Source of the DNA: Cellvibrio sp. KY-YJ-3
GTDB taxonomy: Bacteria; Pseudomonadota; Gammaproteobacteria; Pseudomonadales; Cellvibrionaceae
Reading direction: 5' to 3'
DNA length: 64,000 nt
NCBI RefSeq assembly: GCF_008806955.1
Contig: NZ_CP031727.1
Coordinates: forward strand, 2,680,001-2,744,000
Under the pieces are notes generated by a model. The model was not told where the DNA came from, ran no database searches, and saw nothing but the letters and a program-made list of their open reading frames with translations. Made by a program: the position numbers and the translations under genes. Of this stretch, positions 1 to 8,046 are shown piece by piece; within the stretch, counting starts at the first letter, position 1; each line of letters opens with the position of its first letter.

Positions 1-483
1 CACTACGGCGAACATTTTGTGTTGCCAGAAGCCTTGGTTGAGGAAAGCTCTGCAATATTGCAGGGGCTGGATGGGCGCAAAATGAGCAAGAGTTATGGCA
101 ATACCATCCCGCTTTTTTTGCCGGAAAAACAATTAAAAAAATCCATTAATAAAATCCTGACTAACCTGCTTGAACCCGGTCAAGCAAAAGACCCGGATAC
201 TTCACCGGTATTTCAAATTTGGCAGGCGTTCGCCACGCCCGCGCAAACTGCGGATATGCGCCAACAATTTGCTGATGGCATAGGTTGGGGTGAAGCTAAG
301 CGGCAATTGTTTGAGTTGGTGAATGGCCAGTTGACCGAAGCGCGCGACAAATACGAAGCATTGCTGGCTAACCCCGCACATATTGAAGAAGTGTTGCAGC
401 AGGGCGCTGAAAAAGCCCGCGCCTATAGCAAGCCCTTGTTAGAAAAAGTGCGCGAGGCCGTGGGTATTCGCAAAATAAAATAA
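1..483 (+). CDS. trpS: Tryptophanyl-tRNA synthetase, C-terminal part (cut by window edge)
   Basis: This is the last 160 residues of a class I tryptophan-tRNA ligase, which charges tRNA-Trp in the cytoplasm. The frame is open from base 1 (HYGEHFVLPEAL), so the start lies outside the window. The KMSKS ATP-binding loop is visible (GRKMSKSYGN), followed by the mostly helical C-terminal part (KAREAVGIRKIK-like end). A perfect terminator hairpin follows within 40 bases. It is a housekeeping gene and marks the left side as ordinary chromosome. Truncation is purely a window effect. Confidence 0.95.
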   Translation, partial: HYGEHFVLPEALVEESSAILQGLDGRKMSKSYGNTIPLFLPEKQLKKSINKILTNLLEPGQAKDPDTSPVFQIWQAFATPAQTADMRQQFADGIGWGEAKRQLFELVNGQLTEARDKYEALLANPAHIEEVLQQGAEKARAYSKPLLEKVREAVGIRKIK

Positions 484-517
484 TCTTATTGGCTGATATA
501 AAATTCAGTTATGCAAA

Positions 518-553
518 CAAAAACGCCCGCAAAGATATTTGCGGGCGTTTTTG
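518..553. terminator. Bidirectional terminator between trpS and bioA
   Basis: A perfect 16-bp inverted repeat (518-533 with 538-553, GC core ACGCCCGC) has A-runs on one side and T-runs on the other. It sits between two convergent genes, so it can end both transcripts. Confidence 0.9.
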
Positions 554-600
554 TTGGTGCTGTGAACTCTGGCTTTTTAATATGTATTTAGCCCAGTAAC

Positions 601-1905
601 TTATTCTGCGAGTGTTGCTACCACTTTTAAAACGGCTGACGTAAGGCGGCTCAGTTGCTCGGGAGTAATAATAAACGGCGGCATTAAATAAATAATATTG
701 CCGAATGGGCGCACCCACACACCTTGCTCCACAAATAGCGGAACCAGCTTTGAGCTAATCACAGCGTCAGTTAATTCCACCACCCCGATTGCGCCCAGTG
801 TGCGCACCTCTTTTACGTAGGAGAAATCCTTGCAGGGAGCAAGTTCAGCCTGCATTTGTTGGCCAATCGCGTTTACGCGCTCCTGCCAATTTGAATTAAG
901 CAATAATTCTATGCTGGCGTTGGCCACGGCACAGGCGAGTGGGTTACCCATGTAAGTGGGGCCGTGCATAAATGCGGGATTATCGCCACTGGCAATGCCG
1001 TTGCTGACCTTATCGTTACAGAGGGTGGCGGCAAGGGTGATGTAGCCACCGCTCAGTGCTTTGCCCAAACACATAATATCGGGGCTGATGCCCGCGTGTT
1101 CAGAGGCAAATAATTTACCCGTGCGACCAAAGCCGGTAGCGATCTCATCCACAATTAATAAAATTTCATGTTTGTCGCACAGTTCGCGCACCCGGCGTAA
1201 ATATTCCGGCGAATAAAAACGCATGCCACCGGCGCCTTGCACAATGGGTTCCACAATCACGGCGGCAATTTTTTGGCGATGTTGTTGAATCAGTTGTGCA
1301 AATTTGGCGATGTGCGTTTCCTGAAACGGCTCATCAAAACCGCAGGTGGGTGCTTCGGCAAACAAGTGATGGGCGAGCGTGTGGTGAAACAAATGATGCA
1401 TGCCTGAATGCGGGTCGCATACGGCCATAGCCCCAAAAGTGTCGCCGTGATAACCGCGTTTGAGCGTCAGAAAGGTGGTGCGCTGCGCCTGGCCCTGCGA
1501 GTGCCAATATTGCAGTGCCATTTTCAATGCAATTTCAACCGCGACCGAACCTGAGTCGGAAAAAAATACTTTGTTTAATCCGGCAGGCGTGATGCGGGCC
1601 AGAGTCGCGGCCAGTTTTACTGCTGGCTCATGGGTAATGCCCGCAAACATCACATGCGCTATTTTGCCCAGCTGATCAATAACCGCTTGATTAAGTACGG
1701 GGTGATTGTAGCCATGCACGGCAGCCCACCAGGAGGACATACCGTCAATTAATACCCGGCCATCGGCGAGGTGAAGTTCTACGCCTTGTGCGTGACTGAC
1801 AGGGGTAATTAAACCGGGGTTGGTGAAATCGGTATAGGGGTGCCAGACGTGATCGCGGTCTAGTCGCAGTAAATCCTGAGGGGCAATTTGTTGGTTGTAT
1901 ATCAT
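601..1905 (-). CDS. bioA: Adenosylmethionine-8-amino-7-oxononanoate aminotransferase (biotin synthesis)
   Basis: PLP-dependent class III aminotransferase of the biotin pathway. It converts 8-amino-7-oxononanoate to 7,8-diaminononanoate using S-adenosylmethionine as amino donor. The protein starts MIYNQQIAPQDLL and shows WHPYTDF near the N-terminus, the GYHGDTFGAMAV segment, DEIATGFGRTGKLFA and the PLP lysine in LGKALSGGY. At 434 residues it matches the usual BioA size of about 430. An in-frame TTG lies four codons upstream (1917), but the ATG at 1905 is preferred. No other bio genes are nearby, so it seems to be a single-gene unit here. Confidence 0.95.
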   Translation of the reverse strand: MIYNQQIAPQDLLRLDRDHVWHPYTDFTNPGLITPVSHAQGVELHLADGRVLIDGMSSWWAAVHGYNHPVLNQAVIDQLGKIAHVMFAGITHEPAVKLAATLARITPAGLNKVFFSDSGSVAVEIALKMALQYWHSQGQAQRTTFLTLKRGYHGDTFGAMAVCDPHSGMHHLFHHTLAHHLFAEAPTCGFDEPFQETHIAKFAQLIQQHRQKIAAVIVEPIVQGAGGMRFYSPEYLRRVRELCDKHEILLIVDEIATGFGRTGKLFASEHAGISPDIMCLGKALSGGYITLAATLCNDKVSNGIASGDNPAFMHGPTYMGNPLACAVANASIELLLNSNWQERVNAIGQQMQAELAPCKDFSYVKEVRTLGAIGVVELTDAVISSKLVPLFVEQGVWVRPFGNIIYLMPPFIITPEQLSRLTSAVLKVVATLAE

Positions 1906-1922
1906 GAGGGAGTCCAAAACCG

Positions 1923-1937
1923 GCGCACCGGGTGCGC
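1923..1937 (-). terminator. Possible hairpin after the chemoreceptor gene
   Basis: A 7-bp GC-rich inverted repeat with a 1-base centre (GCGCACC / GGTGCGC) lies in the short gap between the chemoreceptor stop and bioA. Read on the minus strand it is followed only by a weak T stretch, so termination would be partial. Confidence 0.35.
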
Positions 1938-2011
1938 TAAAAAACGTGACTCCACTTTAACGAAAAACAGGCTAAAAATCTGAATCTATTTCGCCAAAGT
2001 GGAGTGCAGCA

Positions 2012-3583
2012 TTAATTAAATCGGACAATCAAATCCAGCTGTTTGTGTGACAGTTTATCCATCTCACTATTGAGTCCATCGGCGATGCTCACTTCCTGTT
2101 GGGTCTGATCGGAAATGTGCGCAATCGTTTGGGTATTGCGTTCGATCTCCAGTGCCATGGAAGATTGTTCCTCGGCAGCAGTCGCAATTTGATGCGACAT
2201 TTGGTCGATGGTGTTCACCGAATGTGAAATAGAATCCAGCGCCGCGCGCACGTTGTTCATTTCAAGCACACTGCGATCCGCCAGATTCAAACAGTTTTTC
2301 ATATTCACGCTGGCATCTTCAGTCGCTTTGCCAAGGTTGCCGATAATCTGCTGAATATCGCCGGTGGATTCCTGGGTGCGCTGTGCCAGCGACCGCACTT
2401 CATCGGCCACCACCGCAAAACCACGCCCCTGTTCACCGGCACGGGCCGCTTCAATGGCCGCATTCAGGGCAAGCAGGTTGGTCTGTTCGGCGATGCCGCG
2501 AATTACATCCACTACGCTAGCAATTTTGCTGCTGTCCTCACTCAGTTTGTTTAAGACATTGCCGAGATTACCCACTGTTTTTGATAGATCATCAATCGCC
2601 AGGCGCGCGCCCTCAATCACCTTATTGCCTTTTTCCACTTCACCAATGGCGGTGCCTGTGGCGATAGAAGTTTGGTTGGCGCCGCTCGCCACTTCCTGTA
2701 CCGCTTGCGCCATCTGCTGCATGGCGGTGGCAACACCTGCCGTTTCACGTTGTTGCGCGGTCATGCCTTCATAGGTTTTGCTGGCGTGATGGTGCGCTGC
2801 TCCCGCCTTGTGTTGAAGCTCTTTCGCGGATTCCGCAAAGCGGCCAAGAGCCGTGCGCAGGCGCGATTTAATGGCGTGCTGTGCCAATTCAATTTCACCC
2901 ATGGCATCGCAGCGGCCGGTGTAAATATAGGCGGCAAAAGGGTCGTTAATGGTAGCGCGCGCCTCTTGCAGTGCCTGGGCAATGCGCCCCTGTTGCATCA
3001 CTTGCGCGGTTCCACCCACAACAGCGGCCACAATCAAGCTGACAATAGCGTTGGTGGTTGATAAGGAGCCCAGCAGGCCGCTGGTGATGAGTAACAGAAT
3101 CCAGCTGACAAGAGTGATTGCCACGCTGTTGCCATAAAGACTCCAGTATTTTTCAGCAGCAGAGTAGGGGGCCTTGCCTTGATTGATACGTGCATAAACG
3201 GCTTCAGCGCGTTTGATCAAGTGGGGTTCGGCTTTGGCCCGCACCGACTCGTAACCATAAATTTGGCCATTTTGGCGCAGCGGGGTGATGTAGGCATCCA
3301 CCCAATAGTGGTCGCCATTTTTACAGCGGTTTTTCACTATGCCCATCCAGGGTTTGCCGGCTTTTAGCGTTTCCCAGAGCATGGCAAACGCGGCGGGTGG
3401 CATTTGTGGATGACGCAAAATATTGTGGGGCTGATTGATAAGTTCGTCGTGGCTGTAGCCAGAAATACGACAGAAGGTGTCGTTACAAAATTCGATATCG
3501 CCGCGCAGGTTGGACGAGGAAACTATTTCATCCTTATTAGAAAGGTGTACTTCTCTGCCGGTGGTGTGGCCATTGTTGCGCAT
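2012..3583 (-). CDS. PAS-domain methyl-accepting chemotaxis protein (Aer-like)
   Basis: Inner-membrane chemoreceptor of 523 residues. A PAS domain spans about 15-125 ([20 protein letters not shown] is typical of aerotaxis/energy sensors). Two hydrophobic segments lie at about 150-205, followed by a HAMP-like linker and a long coiled-coil signalling domain. The conserved hairpin tip is readable ([20 protein letters not shown], then [15 protein letters not shown]). There is no large periplasmic domain, so the signal is probably internal (redox or flavin), as in Aer. An AGGA ribosome-binding site lies about 8 bases before ATG 3583. The ligand cannot be read from the sequence. Confidence 0.9.
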   Translation of the reverse strand: MRNNGHTTGREVHLSNKDEIVSSSNLRGDIEFCNDTFCRISGYSHDELINQPHNILRHPQMPPAAFAMLWETLKAGKPWMGIVKNRCKNGDHYWVDAYITPLRQNGQIYGYESVRAKAEPHLIKRAEAVYARINQGKAPYSAAEKYWSLYGNSVAITLVSWILLLITSGLLGSLSTTNAIVSLIVAAVVGGTAQVMQQGRIAQALQEARATINDPFAAYIYTGRCDAMGEIELAQHAIKSRLRTALGRFAESAKELQHKAGAAHHHASKTYEGMTAQQRETAGVATAMQQMAQAVQEVASGANQTSIATGTAIGEVEKGNKVIEGARLAIDDLSKTVGNLGNVLNKLSEDSSKIASVVDVIRGIAEQTNLLALNAAIEAARAGEQGRGFAVVADEVRSLAQRTQESTGDIQQIIGNLGKATEDASVNMKNCLNLADRSVLEMNNVRAALDSISHSVNTIDQMSHQIATAAEEQSSMALEIERNTQTIAHISDQTQQEVSIADGLNSEMDKLSHKQLDLIVRFN

Positions 3584-3730
3584 GTGTAGATCCTGAGTTA
3601 CGCCGATGAAAATCCCGAAATGTGATTTAATTCAAATAAATACAATCGGTCATTCAAGCCTAGTTCAAAAATAACGAATCTCTAGTGCGAATATGTTTCG
3701 CATTCGTTGCTGTAGTTTTAAATGTCGTTA

Positions 3731-4549
3731 TCAGGCGGCGTAGGCGCGTCCGTTGGCTCTGCTGGTTTGCGGGCGATGCTGTTGTAGGGCGCCGAGTTCC
3801 AAGCTGGTATTGAATTGTTGCTCGCGCAGAAATCGCCCCAGCGCCGCGCGCTTGTCCTCCTCCAGGTCGATAAACTCAATGCTGATCTGGGTGTGGCGAT
3901 AAGGGCTGCGGCCCATACGGAAAGCGCAAATCCGGGCACGGCAGCGAATTTGTAACTCTTCACTCAGGTTGACTTCACACAGCGGCATCACCGCCCCATG
4001 GCGCAGGTAAGGCAAGAGGTTGCCCGCTACCATCAGGCGCATACCACCCACGGAAATGTCTTGCAGGGTGCCAAAGCTGGGTTCCTGGCCGATTGGGCGA
4101 ATTTTTACCGACAAGGGTGATTGATGGCCAATGGTGTAGCGCGGAAAGCGGCGGCGCGGTTGATAGTAGGCAAAATTGGGTAATTCGATAGCGATACCCG
4201 AGGTGCCATAGCTGGAGCCAAGCGCCACAATCGGCGCGCGAATCACCAGTTCCTCCGTGTTGCGATGGTGGCGAATACACAGCTCGTCGCCCGCATCCAA
4301 TATCAGTTGTTGCGGAAACAGGTCATCCAGCCAGAGCAGGCCGCGCTCCAGGTCGATGGCCATAATCATGCTTTGGTAGCTGCGGCTAGTGCCGGTAATT
4401 TTTACTTCCAGCAACTGCCGTTGTTTTTTGAGTTCCCACAATGCTTGATATTCGTCCGGCACTGGCGTGCTGGTTGCGGCTTCACTCTGAACACTGTCGG
4501 CAGCGCCTTTGAGTTGACCTTTTTTAAATAATTTATCGAGAAACGACAT
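3731..4549 (-). CDS. YcgR-like flagellar brake protein with PilZ domain
   Basis: Cyclic-di-GMP effector of 272 residues. The N-terminal half resembles the YcgR N-domain; the C-terminal half is a PilZ domain with the RRRFPR binding motif and DISVGG. YcgR proteins bind c-di-GMP and slow the flagellar motor, which suits its place beside a chemoreceptor. Start chosen at ATG 4549 because GAGGGG lies seven bases upstream; an upstream in-frame ATG at 4576 would add nine residues across that site. It ends in RANGRAYAA. Confidence 0.85.
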   Translation of the reverse strand: MSFLDKLFKKGQLKGAADSVQSEAATSTPVPDEYQALWELKKQRQLLEVKITGTSRSYQSMIMAIDLERGLLWLDDLFPQQLILDAGDELCIRHHRNTEELVIRAPIVALGSSYGTSGIAIELPNFAYYQPRRRFPRYTIGHQSPLSVKIRPIGQEPSFGTLQDISVGGMRLMVAGNLLPYLRHGAVMPLCEVNLSEELQIRCRARICAFRMGRSPYRHTQISIEFIDLEEDKRAALGRFLREQQFNTSLELGALQQHRPQTSRANGRAYAA

Positions 4550-4806
4550 TCGAAACCCCTCGCGGCAACAAGTCACCCCTGGTTTTGACAGCCGAGGGTG
4601 TTTATCTGCCTAGAGCAAGCGCTGTGCCACTCGCTTGGAGGCCAGTCGTGGCGCGGGGTGCTTTTATGGCTGGCGACAAAATAATCAATTGATACCGGCA
4701 AAGCTTTGCCTCCGGGCGGTCATTGATTTCAACTTGCGGGTAAAATCCGTACAATGCGCGCCGCTGCCGAGTGAGCTGCCCGGCGCGAGCCGAGCCCTGT
4801 CTTAAC

Positions 4807-4834
4807 GCCCTGTTTTTAATGCCCTGTTTTTAAT
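4807..4834. repeat. Two 14-bp direct repeats before ttcA
   Basis: Two perfect tandem copies of GCCCTGTTTTTAAT, with the first four bases of a third, end six bases before the ttcA ATG. They are probably a local duplication in the ttcA leader. No function is evident. Confidence 0.8.
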
Positions 4835-4839
4835 GCCCC

Positions 4840-5004
4840 ATGAGTGCTGAGTCCATGAAAGAGTTACACGAACGCAAAGATCGTCTGGAATTTAACAAGC
4901 TGCAAAAGCGCCTGCGCCGTTTGACCGGCTCGGCCATTGTTGACTACAGCATGATTGAAGACGGCGATAAGGTGATGGTGTGCCTCTCCGGCGGTAAGAT
5001 GTAG
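4840..5004 (+). pseudogene. ttcA: ttcA, 5' fragment interrupted by island insertion
   Basis: 54 codons that encode the start of the tRNA 2-thiocytidine synthetase TtcA, which thiolates cytidine 32 of some tRNAs. The typical N-terminus is visible ([20 protein letters not shown]), running into the PP-loop ATP-binding motif MVCLSGGK. There the family continues with DSY, but this frame reads M and stops (TAG 5002-5004). The remaining roughly 230-250 residues, including the CxxC iron-sulfur motifs, are absent from the whole window. A recombinase operon begins about 140 bases further on, so the break is best explained by site-specific integration inside the PP-loop codons. Confidence 0.88.
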
Positions 5005-5140
5005 CCAATAAGTATTTTGTAAAGGAAATTTTGTTTGTTTTAATGTAACCGACTAACATATATACATTTCATTCAAAAAGTCTTTACATCTTAACCAATA
5101 AGATCATATTCTGAGCTATGCGCTTATTGGATGATATATT
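4986..5140. other. Left junction and end of the integrated island (attL region)
   Basis: The ttcA reading frame stops being TtcA-like at about 4998-5001, which marks the chromosome/island boundary. Just inside are three copies of an 8-mer: CCAATAAG at 5005-5012 and 5095-5102, and its inverse CTTATTGG at 5123-5130. Such repeats are what recombinase arm or core sites look like. The segment is AT-rich and holds no gene; ginA starts at 5141. Confidence 0.6.
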
Positions 5141-6388
5141 TTGCAAGCAATCAGGCTCAGGAAATACCAGTTCAACCACAAATCCTTTGTTGCGATCGTC
5201 GATGATTGTGACTGCCCTCTCGATCCCTTTGTCAGTGCTTATCTATCCACCTTCGCTTGTCAGTCATTTAATACCCAACTGAGAAAAGCCGTTGAGCTTA
5301 CCTTTGTGCTCAAGCACTTTGCCAAGAATGGTATTGACCTACCTACGAGAATGGCATCTGGGCAGTTTGTCAGTGAAAGGGAGTACTTGCAGTTCTACGA
5401 TGCAAGTTGTCTTCAGAAAGATTCAATTGATAATAATGCAGTGTCGCTTCAAAAAATTAGCGATAAAACATTGCGAAATATAATTACAGCAAATCAAAAA
5501 TCGATGGCAAAAGTCTCCAATGAAACTCTACAGGGACGAGTTAGGAGGTTTCGTGAGTACTGCATATGGCTATTTGAGCATTTTCATGATCTATACGGCG
5601 TTGATAAAGTCCTTTCCAATAAATTTCATAAGCTAATTTCAAGAATTAAATTAGATGAAGAAGGGATAGGTGGTAATCGATTACAGAGAGTTGCAGATCC
5701 CACAGAATCCGTTATCCCTGATGACGTCTTCGCTAGACTTTTAGAAATGATATTACCATCATCTCCAAACAATCCGTTTACAGGATCTAAGGTCAGAAAC
5801 TATCTAATTGTTTCCGTCCTTTACCAAACCGGAATAAGACGTGGTGCATTGGCAAAGTTGAAGATTTCGGATTGCCATTTCTCAGGTTCGTTTGACCAAA
5901 TATCCATCTACCGATCGGGAGGAGATCCAACAGATCCCCGGCTCGATAAACCAAATCAAAAAACCAAAGCACATTTGGCGACTGTTTCACCTGTCTTAAT
6001 GCGGCAGATCAAATTTTATATTGATCATCACCGTGCAAATACTCCCAAACAACAATTGCATGACTTTATTTTCATAAGTGAGAAAAATTCGAGAGGGACC
6101 GTTGGTCAACCGATTTCGCTGAAGTCAATAAACACAATTTTTCAGAAACTTTCTGATGCGCTACAGTTTCACATTCATCCGCATTTGTTGCGACACAAGT
6201 GGAATGAGATCTTCGATAAGGAAGGAGAGTTGCAAGGTGTAGACTACAAACTGCTTGAAGACATCCGAAAATACGCAATGGGCTGGTCAGAATCATCAAT
6301 TATGACTCAGACTTATAACGACAAACGTTTGGCGCAGAAAGCTAAAGACATATCTCTTGCACATCAAAAAAGAGTGGATAGCCAATGA
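5141..6388 (+). CDS. ginA: GInt island tyrosine recombinase GinA
   Basis: Tyrosine recombinase of 415 residues. Catalytic-domain residues can be placed: Arg233 in TGIRRGAL, His348 and Arg351 in HPHLLRHKW, and nucleophile Tyr392 in MTQTYNDKR. It is the first gene of a four-gene operon lying directly at the island end. In GInt islands ginA, ginB, ginC and ginD are all needed for excision and integration (established for the family). The start is TTG; no nearby ATG in this frame fits better, and the ribosome-binding site is weak. Its stop overlaps the ginB start as ATGA, suggesting translational coupling. The name rests on operon architecture and motifs, not on alignment. Confidence 0.78.
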   Translation: MQAIRLRKYQFNHKSFVAIVDDCDCPLDPFVSAYLSTFACQSFNTQLRKAVELTFVLKHFAKNGIDLPTRMASGQFVSEREYLQFYDASCLQKDSIDNNAVSLQKISDKTLRNIITANQKSMAKVSNETLQGRVRRFREYCIWLFEHFHDLYGVDKVLSNKFHKLISRIKLDEEGIGGNRLQRVADPTESVIPDDVFARLLEMILPSSPNNPFTGSKVRNYLIVSVLYQTGIRRGALAKLKISDCHFSGSFDQISIYRSGGDPTDPRLDKPNQKTKAHLATVSPVLMRQIKFYIDHHRANTPKQQLHDFIFISEKNSRGTVGQPISLKSINTIFQKLSDALQFHIHPHLLRHKWNEIFDKEGELQGVDYKLLEDIRKYAMGWSESSIMTQTYNDKRLAQKAKDISLAHQKRVDSQ

Positions 6389-8046
6389 CGTTAATGATTA
6401 GTTCGCTAGCTGCCGAAGTGGAAGGTAAAGATCAGGTAACTTTGATCACTGCCAAATCGGGAATGATGGTAAATGTGCAAGATCACGAATGGCATATCCT
6501 TCCGAATAAAGGGAAAGGGCATAAAATTCGAGTTGAATGGATATACAACTCTCTAATGGACGCAGAAGATAGGAAATTGATTATTGATGTGCTAATTCAC
6601 TATGTTAGAACGAAGAGTGCAAGTACGGCCGCGGGTATCGTTTATAATACCAAACCAACTTTGTTAAATGGAATTCCAACCCTAACTAGCCTCAGAACTG
6701 CATGGAGTGGGTTGTTTACAAGTAATAAGAAAGGGCTAAACCAATTTTTTGGGACTTTATCAAAACAAGGGTACAAACGTTTTGATGCGTACCATCAATT
6801 TACGACGAGCCATTTGGACAAAGAAGAACGTAACGCTCTGGATCCTTCTAAAGGCGCGCTAAGTGAAATTGAATTCGATTCACTGGCGAAACAAATAAAT
6901 AATAGGCTTCGTGGTTTTGAATGGACTTTACCGCGTGAATTATCCTACTATCTTCAAAGCACAAGTGGTTTTGGAGAACTACGAAATAGTGTAACCAACA
7001 AGTTAATGTTGTCGACAGTTCGGCGGCCAATCCAGTTATCGATTTTAAAGTGGGGTGACTTGATTCCAACTGGTGAAAGTTTCAATGATTCAAATATTAA
7101 ACCGTCGGATGAACTTGGCTCAATTGGTGCCCAAACTTTGCAGCTTCGAGTTTTTTATGCAAAGGAAAGTAGTGAACAGGCTTCTCGATCATCTCCCGAA
7201 CGTTATCCAATTTATCTTTCAGAGGATCTATCCTCGATTCTAGTTAACTACAAAAAACTGTATTTAACCGGGTTATTACTTTATCTAAAGTCGTTGGACG
7301 TGAATTTCGAAACGACAGAGTTGCTGCACGTCATGAATGATATGCCGATGTTTCCTGAAAGCATACTATTTAGTGCGAAATTTGACTCCATTGGGGCGTT
7401 TAGGAGTATGTTTACACCAGTCTCTACGGCGTTTCATATTGGTGAAGGTGCGATAACGAGCTCTATCAGAAGGGTCGAGATAATTTCTGATCGGCTTTCA
7501 GATTGCCTTGCTACAAACAATAGGATTCGTCATACGGTTTTAACGCGAGGTGCGCAGGCAGGTTTGTCCGCTACACAATTGGCAAGGATAACAGGTGTAA
7601 CCGTTCCGGCAGCGAGGCATTATGTCGATATGGATTATCAATCCAGACGAATGATTGACACGAACTACGTCGGCAATGAGTTTTTAAAACAGGCATTCAC
7701 GAGCACTATAACCTTAGTGCCAGAGGGTGATGAGATAATTTTTGATCAGCACTTCAATGAAGTTGGCGGGGCTCAGTGCAAAACTTCCTGCATGAATTGT
7801 TCGGCCGTTTTGGGGCGTCCGTTATCATGTTATGGTTGTCCCAACTTCCGCCCTATATTGGAAGCCGACCATCGAGCGATATTAAAACTTGCAGATGAAA
7901 AATTGAGATTAAATAAAATCTCCATCTTAAGTCCTCTCCACATACGAAGTATCGAAAAATTACAACGACAAATCGAATGGGTGAAGCTCACAATTTCGAT
8001 TTGCGACGAAATAATCATGAAGAAAAAGGCCATCGATGCTAAATAA
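6385..8046 (+). CDS. ginB: GInt island tyrosine recombinase GinB, large
   Basis: Recombinase-like protein of 553 residues. The catalytic domain shows Arg213/214 in TVRRPIQLSILKWGDL, Arg382 in RIRHTVLTRGAQAG, and the likely nucleophile Tyr413 in AARHYVDMD. The usual histidine three residues before Arg382 is replaced, so the active site is not canonical. After the catalytic part comes a cysteine-rich cluster (Cys465, 469, 472, 482, 485) that could bind a metal. Its 3' end overlaps ginC by 11 bases. In this island family the large second and third recombinases are cooperative partners rather than independent integrases. Confidence 0.75.
   Translation: MTLMISSLAAEVEGKDQVTLITAKSGMMVNVQDHEWHILPNKGKGHKIRVEWIYNSLMDAEDRKLIIDVLIHYVRTKSASTAAGIVYNTKPTLLNGIPTLTSLRTAWSGLFTSNKKGLNQFFGTLSKQGYKRFDAYHQFTTSHLDKEERNALDPSKGALSEIEFDSLAKQINNRLRGFEWTLPRELSYYLQSTSGFGELRNSVTNKLMLSTVRRPIQLSILKWGDLIPTGESFNDSNIKPSDELGSIGAQTLQLRVFYAKESSEQASRSSPERYPIYLSEDLSSILVNYKKLYLTGLLLYLKSLDVNFETTELLHVMNDMPMFPESILFSAKFDSIGAFRSMFTPVSTAFHIGEGAITSSIRRVEIISDRLSDCLATNNRIRHTVLTRGAQAGLSATQLARITGVTVPAARHYVDMDYQSRRMIDTNYVGNEFLKQAFTSTITLVPEGDEIIFDQHFNEVGGAQCKTSCMNCSAVLGRPLSCYGCPNFRPILEADHRAILKLADEKLRLNKISILSPLHIRSIEKLQRQIEWVKLTISICDEIIMKKKAIDAK

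Noticed and set aside
2364-3589. Plus-strand open frames opposite the chemoreceptor gene
   Set aside because: They are antisense shadows with no motifs; the minus-strand chemoreceptor explains the region fully.
4600-5140. tRNA gene as the integration target
   Set aside because: No cloverleaf or CCA-type 3' end could be found near the junction; the target is protein-coding (ttcA).
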